DNA from: Antedon mediterranea
Lineage: Eukaryota > Echinodermata > Crinoidea > Comatulida > Antedonidae
NCBI RefSeq assembly: GCF_964355755.1
Contig: NC_092674.1
Location: 25,904,001-25,968,000, forward strand
Reading direction: 5' to 3'
Length of the DNA stretch: 64,000 nucleotides
The translations under genes were made by a program, and so were the position numbers. Below the pieces are notes generated by a model that did not search any database, was not told the DNA's origin, and saw only the letters and a list, made by a program, of their open reading frames with translations. This document shows, one piece after another, positions 11,491 to 23,465 of the stretch. Position 1 is the stretch's first letter. Each line of letters starts with the position of its first letter.

Positions 11491-14400
11491 TCTTCTCTCT
11501 CTTGTCTTTTCACTCTTGTCTTCTCACTCTTGTCTTTTCACTCTTGTCTTCTCACTCTTGTCTTTTCACTCTTGTCTTCTCACTCTTGTCTTCTCACTCT
11601 TGTCTTCTCATTCTTGTATTTTTACTCTTGTCTTCTCCCTCTTGTCTTCTCACTCTTGTCTTCTCCCTCTTGTATTTCCACTCTTGTCTTCTCCCTCTTG
11701 TCTTCTCACTCTTGTCTTCTCACTCTTGTCTTCTCCCTCTTGTATTTCCACTCTTGTCTTCTCCCTCTTGTCTTCTCACTCTTGTCTTCTCACTCTTGTC
11801 TTCTCCCTCTTGTATTTCTACTCTTGTCTTCTCACTCTTGTCTTCTCACTCTTGTCTTCTCCCTCTTGTCTTCTCACTCTTGTCTTCTCACTCTTGTCTT
11901 CTCCCTCTTGTATTTCCACTCTTGTCTTCTCACTCTTGTCTTTTCACTCTTGTCTTCTCACTCTTGTATTTTTACTTTTGTCTTCTCACTCTTGTCTTCT
12001 CACTCCTGTATTTTCACTGTTGTATTTTTACTATTGCCTTCTCACTCTTGTATTTTCACTCTTGTCTTCTCACTCTAGTATTTTCACTCTTGTCTTCTCA
12101 TTCTTGTATTTCCACTCTTGTCTTCTCACGCTTGTATTTTTACTATTGTCTTCTCACTCTTGTATGTTCACTCTTGTCTTCTCACTCTTGTCTTCTCACT
12201 CCTGTATTTTCACTCTTGTATTTTCACTATTGTCTTCTCACTCATGTATGTTCACTCTTGTCTTCTCACTCTTGTCTTCCCACTCCTGTATTTTCACGCT
12301 TGTATTTTTACTATTGTCTTCTCACTCTTGTATGTTCACTCTTGTCTTCTCACTCTTGTCTTCTCACTCCTGTATTTTCACTCTTGTATTTTCACTATTG
12401 TCTTCTCACTCTTGTATGTTCACTCTTGTCTTCTCACTATTGTCTTCCCACTCCTGTATTTTCACTCTTGTATTTTCACTATTGTCTTCTCACTCTTGTA
12501 TTTTCACTTTTGTCTTCTCACTCTTGTATTTTCACCCTTGTCTTCTCACTCTTTTATTTCCACTCTTGTAGTCTCACTCTTGTATTTTCACTCTTGTATT
12601 TTCACTATTGTCTTCTCATTCTTGTATTTTCACTTTTGTCTTCTCACTCTTGTCTTCTCACTCTTGTATTTTCACTTTTGTCTTCTCACTCTTGTATTTT
12701 CACCCTTGTCTTCTCACTCTTTTATTTCCACTCTTGTAGTCTCACTCTTGTATTCTCACTCTTGTATTTTTCACTCTTGTCTTTTCACTCTTGTCTTCTC
12801 ACTCTTGTCTTCTCACTCTTGTCTTCTCACTCTTGTCTTTTCACTCTTGCCTTCTCACTCTTGTATTTTCACTCTTGTATTTCCACTCTTGTATTTCCAC
12901 TCTTGTCTTTCCACTCTTGTCTTCTCACTCTTTTCTTCTCACTCTTGTCTTCTCACTCTTGCCTTCTCACTCTTGTCTTCTCACTCTTGTATTCTCACTC
13001 TTGTATTTCCACTCTTGTAGTCTCACTCTTGTCTTCTTACTCTTGTATTTTCAGTCTTGTCTTCTCACTCTTGTCTTCTCGCTCTTGTATTTTCACTCTT
13101 GTCTTCTCACGCTTGTATTTTCACTCTTCTCTTCTCATTCTTGTATTTCCACTCTTGTCTTCTCATTCTTGTCTTCTCACTATTGTCTTCTCACTCTTGT
13201 ATTTTCACTCTTCTCTTCTCATTCTTGTATTTCCACTCTTGTCTTCTCATTCTTGTCTTCTCACTATTGTCTTCTCACTCTTTTATTTCCACTCTTGTCT
13301 TCTCACTCTTGTCTTCTCACTCTTGTCTTCTCACTCTTGTCTTCTCACTTTTGTATTTCCACTCTTGTCTTCTTACTCTTGTCTTCTCACTCTTGTGTTT
13401 TCACTCTTGTATTATTATTACTCTTGTCTTCTCACTCTTGTATTTTCACTCTTGCCTTCTCACTCTTGTATTTTCACTCTTCTCTTCTCATTCTTGTATT
13501 TTCACTCTTGTCTTCTCACTCTTGTATGTGTACCCTTGTCTTCTCACTCTTATATTTTCACTCTTGTCTTCTCACTCTTGTATTTTCACTCTTCTCTTCT
13601 CATTCTTGTATTTCCACTCTTGTCTTCTCACTCTTGTCTTCACACTATTGTCTTCTCACTCTTGTATTTCCACTCTTGTATTTCCACTCTTGTCTTTCCA
13701 CTCTTGTCTTCTCACTCTTTTCTTCTCACTCTTTTCTTCTCATTCTTGTATTTTTACTCTTGTCTTCTCACTCTTGTCTTCTCACTCTTGTATTTTCACT
13801 CTTGTCTTCTCACTCTTGTATTTCCACTCTTGTCTTCTCACTCTTGTATTTCCACTCTTGTATTTTGACGTTTGTCTTCTCACTCTTGTCTTCTTTCTCT
13901 TGTATTTCCACTCTTGTATTTTCACGCTTTTCTTCTCACTCTTGTATTTCCACTCTTGTATTTCCACTCTTGTCTTCTCACTCTAGTCTTCTCACTCTTG
14001 TCTTCTCACTCTTGTATTTCCACTCTTGTCTTCTTACTCTTGTCTTCTCACTCTTGTGTTTTCACTCTTGTATTATTACTCTTGTCTTCTCACTCTTGTA
14101 TTTCCACTCTTGTCTTCTCACTCTTGTCTTCTCACTCTTGTCTTCTCATTCTTGTATTTCCACTCTTGTCTTCTCACTCTTGTCTTCTCATTATTGTCTT
14201 CTCACTCTTGTATTTCCACTCTTGTATTTCCACTCTTGTCTTCTCACTCTTGTCTTCTCACTCTTGTCTTCTCACTCTTTTCTTCTCATTCTTTTATTTT
14301 TACTCTTGTCTTCTTACTCTTGTCTTCTCACTTTTGTATTTTCACTCTTGTCTTCTCACGCTTGTATTTTCACGCTTGTCTTCTCACTCTTGTATTTCCA

Positions 14401-14760
14401 CTCTTGTCTTCTCACTCTTGTATTTCCACTCTTGTATTTTGACGCTTGTCTTCTCACTCTTGTCTTCTTTCTCTTGTATTTCCACTCTTGTTTTTTCACG
14501 CTTTTCTTTTCACTCTTTTATTTCCACTCTTGTATTTCCACTCTTGTCTTCTAACTCTAGTCTTCTCACTCTTGTCTTTCCACTTTTGTATTTCCACTCT
14601 TGTCTTCTAACTCGTGTCTTCTCACTCTTGTCTTCTCACTCTTGTCTTCTCATTCTCGTCTTCTCACTCTTTTTTTTCTTCACTCTTGTCTTCTCACTAC
14701 GTCTCTTGTCTTCTCACTCTTGTATTTAACTCGTGTATTCCCATTCTTAAGATTCCACTT
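11491..14760 (+). repeat. 14-bp minisatellite, about 230 units
   Basis: About 3.3 kb of head-to-tail 14-bp units. The main form is TCTTCTCACTCTTG; variants TATTTTCACTCTTG and TATTTCCACTCTTG are interspersed. Fourteen is not a multiple of three and the unit has no stop codon in any forward frame. Every forward frame therefore reads the same 14-residue peptide periodicity (FSLLSSHSCLLTLV), giving apparent ORFs of up to 800 codons. These are not genes. Blocks with locally shared variant order (such as TATGTTCACTCTTG at 12170-12420) suggest repeated segmental expansion. The array decays after about 14,690, and a faint trace recurs at about 15,570-15,620. Confidence 0.97.
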
Positions 14761-16869
14761 TTCTATTTTCACTCTTTGTCTCCCCACTCTTGTAGTCCTA
14801 CTCATTCCCATTCAAATTCATTCATTCCATCAATAACAATAGAAAATTACAAGATTACAATCAATATAATATAGAAATAGAAGTTAAAAAAGCGAAATCA
14901 AAGATAAACATTTAAATACAAAGAACTGTTAAACGATTAACAAGGTTAAGGTCCGGAAAAATGCTTTTTTAGAACAACTAGGCCTACATGTTTCATAAGA
15001 TTTAGTTAATAGATCAATCGTGCCTTACCAACTTCCTAAATATATTAATCTTGTAAGTGTTTTAATAACACTTGATATTTTGTTCCATTTCCTAAATTGC
15101 AGTAATTGTTATTTTTTTAGTTGCAATGACGTTTACACACTTTGTCTAGTATTATATTGATCAAAATCTTTAAGTTACCATCTAAGCACGGTGTAGCAGT
15201 ACAAGCTTGTGAACTGTATTAAATTTAATTTTAAGAACTCTATCTTCAACATTTTTAAATGAAAAAGAACCAAATTAAGACTATGAAAATGAAAATGTGG
15301 CTCTTTTTGTCATACTTGATACCTTGGCCCTTTATAAAGTATAACTGAACCATAGTATTATTTACTTTTAATTTACATTTTGCATTTCTAGGAACTTGCA
15401 GCCATGCGTAATCAAGAGTCAATCAGTTTCTAGCGTATTCAATAAGAAATGGTTCTTGTCTATACAAAAACTTCTGCCGTGCACACATTTTGGTAATAAC
15501 TGTATTTAACAACATTTTCACTATTAAATGACTGATCAAGTGTCAAACTTAAGTAATGTATACAGGTCCCACGCTTGTTGCCTTCCCACTCGTGTATTCT
15601 TGTAATCAGTCTTGTGTTCTTATATTTGTTGTAATGACAATTGATATACCGTAATTATTATCAACCGAGATTAGCCGAAATATAGCCGGATAAATCAAAA
15701 TCTCATCACAGTGCAACACATAAATCATAAATCATGAATAGAGATGATGAAAAGTATAGAAAACATCTCTCAAATTCTGAAGATTATACAGTATGTTGTA
15801 GTGCCAGCCTCAATTTCAATTTCAATTTATTTCCACAATATAATAAAATACATACATAAATGCAATGAAGTGATTTTGTGGGTGGGGGGTTGGATATATA
15901 AGTAATAAATACTTTAAATTTGACCCACCTCATGTTACGGAATGTAGAATTCCTTTTTTATGAATTGTTAAGAAAATCATTATAATGGCCTGATGTGTAG
16001 ACTCAATCAGCTTACGCTGGCTGGGTCATCCTCTTGAAATATTGTTGAATAAATAATAAATAAATTAATAATCTCAACGATTATAGGCATCGTCTTATAT
16101 AAGTAAAAGATGCTCTCCAGGTGTAATTAGTACAGTCTTGTAATTTTACTTTCTATGGACCATAGATTCCGAAATAAAAGATTAAAAGGATCAGGAATAA
16201 TCGATCGTGCCTAAAGAATCAACGAAATATACATGTTGTTCTTCTACATTATACCTATATATGTAGAAATAATAAATTATTAAAAGCTAATCTGAATAAT
16301 AGTATTATTTAGGTTTACAATTGAAAACCAGATGACTTAGTTTGAAAATTAAGTCTGAATTATTAATGACAGCCTCCAGCTTTACTTGCTGTTTCTCTGC
16401 AATTAAAAATAAATTTGAGATTGAACTTTACTGCCTGGAAAACGTCATGTTTTATTGAGTGATAGGCATTTAAAACGATCATGTTTTTTTTTATAAAATA
16501 GGATGTTATTAATAGTCCATTAAGTATTTCAATTATAATTGTTCTATTTGATTATCCTCTACTCCACTTAAAAAGACAAAATCAAATTCTATACTCATCC
16601 ACGAAGAAATTTCCTAAATAGAACTAAATCTTTTGTTTTCCTTTATCCAATAAATATTCTCCACACATATACTAAAAATACAAACAATAATAATCAAAGT
16701 AACGTAATAATAATCAATAGGTAAAACACATAAATCACATAAACACAACTTCTTAAAATCTATAACATTCCCTAATTCATAATAGTAGCCATATCGATAA
16801 GTAACCATTATCAGCCGGTACTTATCAACAACAATATTATTATTTTTGCGCCCGTTCTTCCAATCAAAA
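14761..16869. other. Non-coding stretch
   Basis: A/T-rich intergenic DNA with a weak echo of the minisatellite at about 15,570-15,620. No gene or clear repeat otherwise. Confidence 0.4.
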
Positions 16870-17060
16870 AAATTAAGGACTCTTTGATTTGAAGGTCCAC
16901 TTGGTCGGCTGATACCCATGGCATTATTTTTATGATACATGCATGCACAATGTGACTGGCGCGTCAACTACCAATTTGAGAACTTCAGTTCAGTGGCATT
17001 TTGCCGTTCGTTTTTTGACGGAGAATGGATCTATGACGTCATAACGCTGCTAACCAATTT
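16870..17060 (+). repeat. Dispersed repeat shared with 3050-3265
   Basis: Second copy of the repeat described at 3050-3265. It abuts the retrotransposon fragment beginning near 17,111. Confidence 0.5.
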
Positions 17061-17110
17061 TGAAAAATACACTTCATTACTTAAATTAGGTTATAAATTT
17101 AATATTACTG

Positions 17111-18650
17111 TCTCCAATTCTATTCACTATTTATATAAATGAACTTAATTAAGATAATTAAAGAAAGAGAATTAGGAATTAATATTTTTGACATAAATAT
17201 TGGCAGTCTATTCTGGGCTGATGATATAATTCTGATTGGAGACAATGAGCAAGATTTAGAATTACTTTTGGATGCAGCAAAATGGAGAATGGTGTTTAAT
17301 TTTAATAAATCTAATGTTATTGTAGCTGGACAACGCCTTAATGAATATAGAAAATGGCCAATTGGTAATAACTTTATTAACGAAACTAATAATTATAAAT
17401 ATTTGGGGATGTTTGTAGCGAGGAAAATAAAAGATACCTACCATATTGATGAAGTAGTTAAAAAGGGGAATAGAGTAATATCATATATAAAATCTATAAT
17501 AAATGGGCAGGAAGACTTCAATAGAATATACTATGGTGATATTCTTTGGAAATCAATTGGTATACCAACCAAAAATTATGCAAGCAGTATATGGTTATGT
17601 GATAATAAGAACTCTATAGAAAAAATTGAAAATTTACAATACCAAATGGCCAGATATCTATTAAAGGCACCCAGATATGTCGCAAAGGAAGCTCTATATG
17701 GTGAAGAACTTGGCTGGCAATCAGTTGAATCTATACAGTTGGATAGAATCTTAACCTACTTTTATAGGCTAAAAAATATGGAAGAACATTGCTGGCAAAG
17801 ATTACTACTTAGAGCTCTCTTTGTTCTTAAAGATAGACTCAGTTGGAAATGGTTCCAAAAGATTGAATCCATTTAAAAAAAATTTGATTTGCAAATGTTG
17901 TCAATATTGATTATTGTAATAAGTGGCTTAATGGTTTTAAAGAAAAAAAAATAACATGGTTTAACAAGGCTCAAACTAAATCATCCTTAACAAATTACTT
18001 AAGATATAAAAATGAACCTAAAATGGAAAAATACTTATTGGAAAAACGTAGCTACCATGCATCAAGTCTAAAATTCAAAGCTCGTTCTAACTCATTACCA
18101 CTCGAAGGAAGAAAGGAAGCTTGGTCACCGCAAAATTTAGGATCATGTTTGTTATGTAATTGTGGTGAAAAAGAAACAATTTGTCATTTTGTATTCAATT
18201 GTACTAGATTAATTAATATTAGAAACTCAATATTTAAACAACTTAAAGATCACGTCAAGCTCACCTAAACTTAAATATCACCTTTTTTTTGACGACCTAG
18301 AAATTCATGAAGAATATCAAATCCAATGTATAAACAATATTAACTATGTATTAGCAAGTAACATCTTTGACAAATATTGTAAATTATTTTTAACAACTGC
18401 ATGGAAAGAACGCAACGAAATTTATAATATCCGTCCATAACACAATCTTTTACTTTTCGCTCAAATGTATTGAATGTATTTTTATAACCTAATGTGTATA
18501 TACTTTTTAATGTAATAATTTATAATGTTTTTATTTGATTGTGTAGTAAGATAATTCCATATTTATTTTTGTTGTTGCACATCTCTTGAGAATTGTGCCT
18601 CTGTTATAAAGGAGAAACAATAAAGTTATTATTATTATTATTACTATTCA
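17111..18650 (+). pseudogene. Non-LTR retrotransposon, RT palm to 3' tail
   Basis: A 5'-truncated, frameshifted copy. It begins inside the RT palm with SPILFTIYINEL (17111-17146). A one-base shift at about 17,140 moves into the frame 17139-17876, which holds FWADDIILIGD (both catalytic Asp intact) and NYKYLGMFV, followed by thumb and connection sequence. After a break in an A-run at about 17,875 the reading continues at 17894-18268 with WLNGFKEKKITWFNKAQ and the zinc knuckle C-x2-C-x9-H-x4-C. A further shift leads to FDKYCKLFLTTAWKERNEIY and a stop at 18438-18440. The 3' tail ends at 18,630-18,650 in (ATT)n. Same family as 1242-1735. Four separate frames mean it cannot encode an active enzyme. 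Confidence 0.85.
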
Positions 18651-19287
18651 AAATAAAATATTTTACAACAATCATACAGGTTAAATTATATTATGTACGG
18701 TTATTGTTAGTTCCAGCAAAGATAACCTCCATGCGGTTTCAACAATTGATAGACATCATGGTTAGAAAGGAGTGAAAGGAATGCAAATTGAACCTTAAAA
18801 CACAGCTTGGTGCCATTTCCATTCAGAATCGAGCTTCTCCTGCTAAAAGAAGAATCAGTGAAGTCAACTGAACAAGAACACAGACAATCTCAACTAGAAA
18901 TTGCAAACTTAACCGCGACGAAGCGGGAAGTTATATAGCTGACGACTTCAGGTGTATTATCGTTAGTCGACTTCTCCCGCGTATGTTGACCGCATGAGGG
19001 CATAATTTACGACAAGTTGTCAAGTGAGTTTACAAGCCAGACGATATTGCGGTTGGTAGCTTGCAACAGATGACAATACAATGTCAAACGGTGTGTAATG
19101 CTCCGACGTGCTTTATAGTCTTATATTTTTCTTAAATTCTGAAGTGTTTATTTCTACTAGAATGATTTGATAGCCGAACACATGAAACAGGGGATAACAT
19201 CATCATTTTTGTTTGTTGAATCGGCCTGCTCTTCGGAATCGTGATTGGTAAGAACATTTGGAACATTCGTAATGCTGTCAGCTCTAA
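18651..19287. other. Upstream region of gene B
   Basis: No repeat or gene recognised. It should contain the promoter of gene B if that gene's first exon is the coding exon at 19389. Confidence 0.35.
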
Positions 19288-19295
19288 TATAAATA
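19288..19295 (+). promoter_or_regulatory. Possible TATA box of gene B
   Basis: TATAAATA lies about 95 bp upstream of the gene B start codon, leaving room for a 5' UTR of roughly 65 nt. Such octamers are common by chance in DNA this AT-rich. Confidence 0.2.
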
Positions 19296-19388
19296 TATCA
19301 CCAAAGTTGAGAAGCATCACATTAGTTGATCCGTGGACTAAATCACATGCTGTATTCAATCTGATCTGATTCGCTTTCGATATTCAAA

Positions 19389-19933
19389 ATGTTGAGTTCA
19401 GCATCAGATTATTCTTCGGCTGAGGCAAACCATTCCGGAACTTTTCAACATACCTTTGAAGTACACACTTTAGCACCATTTGTGCGGAGTACCAATACGC
19501 CATCAAATATGGCAATATTTAATTCATCGAGTTTTCCCGATGTCCCGAATTACAATTCTTATGATTATTATAGTGATTATAACACGATATCTTCTCCGGA
19601 CTGCTATACCATTTTTGTACAACCTCATGTATTTGTTCGCATGATGCTCTCGGTAACATATCTTCTGTTAATACTGGTTTGTGGATTTGGAAACAGTCTC
19701 CTGATATTCATTATCTTATCTCAAAGACGTCTGAGAAGCATAACGAATTTATTGATTGCCAACTTGGCGTTTTCTGACATGATGGTGGCCATATGGACAG
19801 CACCGTTCGCTGGTTATTACTACATGATCGATGATTGGGTGTTTGGTGATGTCTTGTGTCCTGTTGTTAACACCGTTAAAAGTGTATCTATGTACGTGTC
19901 TGTTACTACACTCCTCGTCATAGCTATTGACCG
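19389..19933 (+). CDS. Prokineticin-receptor-like GPCR (gene B), 5' coding exon
   Basis: Residues 1-181 plus two bases of codon 182. The extracellular N-terminus is about 85 residues, Ser/Tyr/Asn-rich, with sequons at N14 (NHS) and N45 (NSS) and no cleavable signal peptide. TM1 has GFGNSLLIF (N1.50 = N102), ICL1 is SQRRLRSITN, TM2 has NLLIANLAFSD (D2.50 = D130), and ECL1 ends in GDVLC (disulfide Cys 157). TM3 runs to LLVIAIDR. LRSITNLLIANLAFSD and the YVS-TLLVIAIDR segment resemble vertebrate prokineticin receptors as I remember them. The exon ends at GACCG|GTAAGT, phase 2, inside the DRY Arg codon. The acceptor at 49065 has exactly the matching phase. The ATG is the first in the open frame and gives a normal N-terminus length. 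The intron is 29,131 bp. Confidence 0.88.
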
Positions 19934-20020
19934 GTAAGTTTGTAAATCTTTAAATAAAAATAAAGGTCTATTCAAACTTTCATGTTCCAATAACACCTTC
20001 CTTTTAGAACCAACAATTGA

Positions 20021-20320
20021 GCCCGTTCAGGCTTAGTTATTTACCCAGGTAATTACCAACTACCTTACCCGGGTAATTACCAACTTACCCGGGTAATAAC
20101 CAACTTACCCGGGTAATAACCAACTTACCCGGGTAATAACCAACTTACCCGGGTAATAACCAACTTACCCGGGTAATAACTAACTACCTTACATGGGTAA
20201 TTACCAACTTACCCGGGTAATAACCAACTTACCCGAGTAATAACTACCTTACCCGGGTAATTACCAACTTACCCGGGTAATAACCAACTTACCCGGGTAA
20301 GTAACTAAGCTCGCACGGGT
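20021..20320. mobile_element. MITE filled with tandem TTACCCGGGTAA units
   Basis: The ends GCCCGTTCAGGCTTAGTTAT and GTAACTAAGCTCGCACGGGT are an inverted pair with a few mismatches. The interior is about a dozen copies of a 20-bp unit, CAACTTACCCGGGTAATAAC, whose core TTACCCGGGTAA is a perfect palindrome. A short relative with no expansion is at 62782-62892. It lies 90 bp into the gene B intron. Confidence 0.8.
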
Positions 20321-20780
20321 ATAGTTTATCATTTAATTGCAAAAACTAAACTACGTGTTAAATAATGTAGAGTTAATTATGTTCAAAATGTCATCTCAGT
20401 TACTTTTATTTGAAGGAACAGCAAAATGTGTTTATCAGAGGTTTGAAGTCGAATTGATTAACTTGAACTTGAATAATATTATTTAAGCGATGGCAGTAGG
20501 CCCATTGTTGATGTCGGTTCGGATTGACTGCATGTTTTAATTGTTCTGGTAAATTTGATAGAAATTACTTTTTCAGAAAAACCAACAAAACAAAGAAACC
20601 TAAATGTAACCCTATTATATATACAGTTAGTCTCATACAATTCATAAAGAACTCATTGTACTTTTAGTATAGGTAATCTAATGTAACCCAACGAAGACGA
20701 CAATGATGATTAGAACGATGATAGTAGATATTATAAAGTTTGATAAAGTTGATGAAAGATGAACACGTATGATATGTAGC
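20321..20780. other. Intronic, nothing recognised
   Basis: A/T-rich intron of gene B without recognisable elements. Confidence 0.35.
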
Positions 20781-20781
20781 T

Positions 20782-20930
20782 AAAGCTCATCTACACTAGT
20801 TTGACCAAAAAAGTGTGATGTGCCCAAAAATGGTAGTGATATTCACAAATGTGGTAGTGATATGACATCATCATGTCCAGCCATATCACATGTTTATGTC
20901 ACATATAGTTTGCTAGTGTAGCCAGCGCTT
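20782..20930. mobile_element. MITE of the GTCTACACTATCAAAC family (copy 2)
   Basis: Left end AAAGCTCATCTACACTAGTT, right end TTTGCTAGTGTAGCCAGCGC. Interior GTGTGATGTGCCCAAAAATG, two GGTAGTGATAT units and GACATCATCATGTCC as in the other copies. Confidence 0.7.
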
Positions 20931-22520
20931 TATGCCATGCATGCTGGTGCAATATTACATTTTACTTACTTTTACTGGTACGTATACATCATCGTAGAGT
21001 AGATGGCCTTATTTTGTTCTAATTACACAACCTCAAAATTGTACGATTGTATCAATAACGTAACACGCTTTTAATCTACCAGTTGCTTTCGTTTTAAATT
21101 AAAATTGAATATTTAACTGTGTCATTCCTATATTAATAAACCTTCGATTTTTCCTCTCAACCTTTTGTTGTTCATTTGTTGATTTTATCAACAGTGTATC
21201 ATAATGCCAGGAGGAAAATACAAAATTAAAGGTCAGAAATGTCAACCGCAGTAACCATAGACTTGTTAAGCGCGACCGCGACATTTATGGGGTCTGAGAA
21301 ACCTAGAGGAAATTGATAGAAACATATACAAAGGTGTTAAATATTAATTGCTAGCTTTTTCTTTATTTCTTTACTCCAACAGCGAATCGTTGCCATTAAC
21401 AGGCTGGTTGCTCGTGTATATTGGTTGATTAAAAAAAACTCACTTGTTAAAAATTAATATTTATATAGTTTAGGTGATCAACATAAACAAATATTAATAA
21501 TACAATTTGGAGGAGAATGACCATCGTAATATAATGATTTTGGCATCATCTTTAGCTTATTATCAGATATTCGTGGCATCATCATCGTCGTCATAATTAG
21601 CATCACTATATCATCATCGTCATCGTCATCATTATCATCCTTTTCTTCAACATCATTGTTATACCATATGTTTAATATCATTTTAAAAAAAAACATGTTT
21701 GTTGATCCGTTCCGTAAATAATGACAATAAAAATAAAATATCAATTCAAAAACAGAAAATCAGAAACGGTTACATTACGGTATAGGCCTACAATACATTA
21801 AAAAGGCTGATCACTAAACATAATTAAACGTTTACATTTCGATAAAAGCTTTTCTTTGATTAATCGTATGATTTGCATTAGTATAACTTTCCAATTACAG
21901 ATGATAGATTTTTTCAACAAAATTGATGTTGTAAAAATTAGTCATGGTTTTCAATGGCTTAATAAATACCTGAACAAAATTAAACAAACACACGCGTTGA
22001 CCTCCAAAAAACAATATACATTTTTACCGCTAACCAATCCAGCGGCGATACAAGATTATATACGAGTGTACCCCCATGAAGAAAATAAACCATGATATTC
22101 CAATTATTTTGGGAGAACACAATTCATAAAATTAGCAATCAGTTCAAATAGAATGCAATTTTAAGGTACCGTGAAACCATTTGGTCTCTCAGAGCTCTCA
22201 GCTCCAACACATCGTGAAATCCGGGACGATTCGCCCCGGTTTTTCGGATTTGGTGGAATGAATCACCCACCTTGGCTGAAACGTTCCAAACCAAACTAAT
22301 TGTCAATACAACACACACTGTATATACCAAAACTAGGCCTATCACTTTTGTTAAGAAATAATGTATTCTATTTAATGTTTCTCTCAATAAAGGGCAAACA
22401 GTTTAATCGCATTAACAATTCTTGAAACAGTGCGCCATATTTTGTTTTACACAATATACAATTCCGGAAACAATTTAGATTTTAGGAATTTATTTATAAA
22501 ATCAACCAAAATGTATTTTT
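20931..22520. other. Intronic, simple repeat only
   Basis: Contains a (CAT/CGT)n trinucleotide tract at about 21,580-21,655 and otherwise unremarkable A/T-rich sequence. Confidence 0.4.
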
Positions 22521-22524
22521 GTTA

Positions 22525-22805
22525 AAGCGTGGTTTCCACTAGAACGCAACGTAACGCAGTAAAGTATCGACGCACAGTGCACCTGTATTGCGTAACCACA
22601 AGTGAGAACCGACGACGCAACAGTGCTGCAAACATCGCTACTGATTGGTTCCCACTAGCGACGCAACGTAGCGCAACATACGCTAGTAAGAAGATGTCCT
22701 TCCAAATTAATTGTGTTTGCCTCCGCCTGCGTGAAATCAAACCCGCTATGTTTGCAGCACTTTGCGTCGATACGTCATTGCGTTGCGTCCTAGTGGGAAC
22801 CACGC
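22525..22805. mobile_element. GCGACGCAACG-type MITE, full copy
   Basis: Inverted ends GCGTGGTTTCCACTAGAACG and CGTCCTAGTGGGAACCACGC. The interior repeats the theme: GACGCAACAGTGCTGCAAAC on the left is inverted at CTATGTTTGCAGCACTTTGC on the right. TTA lies at both outer edges. Apparent ORFs on both strands here come from the inverted repeats. Confidence 0.75.
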
Positions 22806-23118
22806 TTACGGGAAATCAAATCATTTTTATATCACGCAACAACGTAAGGACACTGGAAAACATAGTAAAGTGCGTACTCAAAAGTATATGCGCAATGGGA
22901 CGATCGTTCCGCATGCTTCGCCATTAATCAGCTAATCTAATCTTTCAAACTATCCATTACTTTGCAATCAGTTAGCGATTTATGTTTACTTACCCATCGT
23001 ATATAACGGAAATTATTACCCATAAACTTCTTTTCCTGAATATTTTAAAGTAAACAGAATAAAACATCATTATGTCTAAGTTATAGGTACTTGCTTTAAC
23101 GTAAGAACAAGTGGGTTA

Positions 23119-23330
23119 ACGTCGGAATTCCACTAGCAACGCAACGCAGCGACGTATTGACGCAAGGTGCTATATTGCGTAATCACAAGTGGGAACCGAC
23201 GAAGCAGCAGTACTGCAAACATCGCATGTTTGATTTCACGCGGGCGGGGGCAAACACAGTTATCGGAAGGGCACATTCTTACGTTGCGTAGGTTGCGTTA
23301 CGCTGTGTCGCTAGTGGAAACCAAGCTTTA
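23119..23330. mobile_element. GCGACGCAACG-type MITE, second copy
   Basis: Left end GGAATTCCACTAGCAACGCA, right end TGTGTCGCTAGTGGAAACCA. The interior shares GTATTGACGCAAGGTGC, GAACCGACGAAGCAGC and TGCAAACATCGC with 22525-22805. Confidence 0.7.
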
Positions 23331-23465
23331 AAGTCGGAAGGATGCGCAACGCAAGTATTTTGACCAATCACAACAAATGGATTATTCGAACTCATTGTTA
23401 TTGGTCGATTCGGTTGCGTTGCGCTATCTTCATTGGCTTGAGTTGTAATGAGAACCAAGCTTTAC
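23331..23465. mobile_element. GCGACGCAACG-type MITE, short relative
   Basis: Abuts the previous copy. GGATGCGCAACGCAAG on the left, CGGTTGCGTTGCGC and GAGAACCAAGCTTT on the right, with TTTGACCAATCACAAC inside as in the 46-kb and 58-kb relatives. Confidence 0.55.

Noticed and set aside
11466-14874. Long forward ORFs (up to 800 codons) encoding Leu/Ser/Cys-rich repeats
   Set aside because: They are translations of the 14-bp minisatellite in all three frames. No start context, splice signal or non-repetitive domain supports a gene.
16614-16967. 117-codon minus ORF before the retrotransposon
   Set aside because: Composition is that of translated AT-rich DNA. It overlaps a dispersed repeat and has no domain.
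4152-19933. Joining the exon at 19389-19933 with the exon at 4152-4911
   Set aside because: The 5' exon is downstream of that 3' exon on the same strand, so colinear splicing is impossible. It pairs in phase with 49065 instead.
20040-20310. TTACCCGGGTAA palindromes as an operator cluster
   Set aside because: They lie between inverted ends of a MITE and are tandemly identical, so repeat expansion is the simpler reading.
21856-22095. 79-codon ORF as a host exon
   Set aside because: No splice context or domain; length is within chance for AT-rich DNA with this many frames.
22522-22927. Overlapping ORFs on both strands starting with similar peptides
   Set aside because: The similarity arises from the inverted ends of the MITE at 22525-22805.
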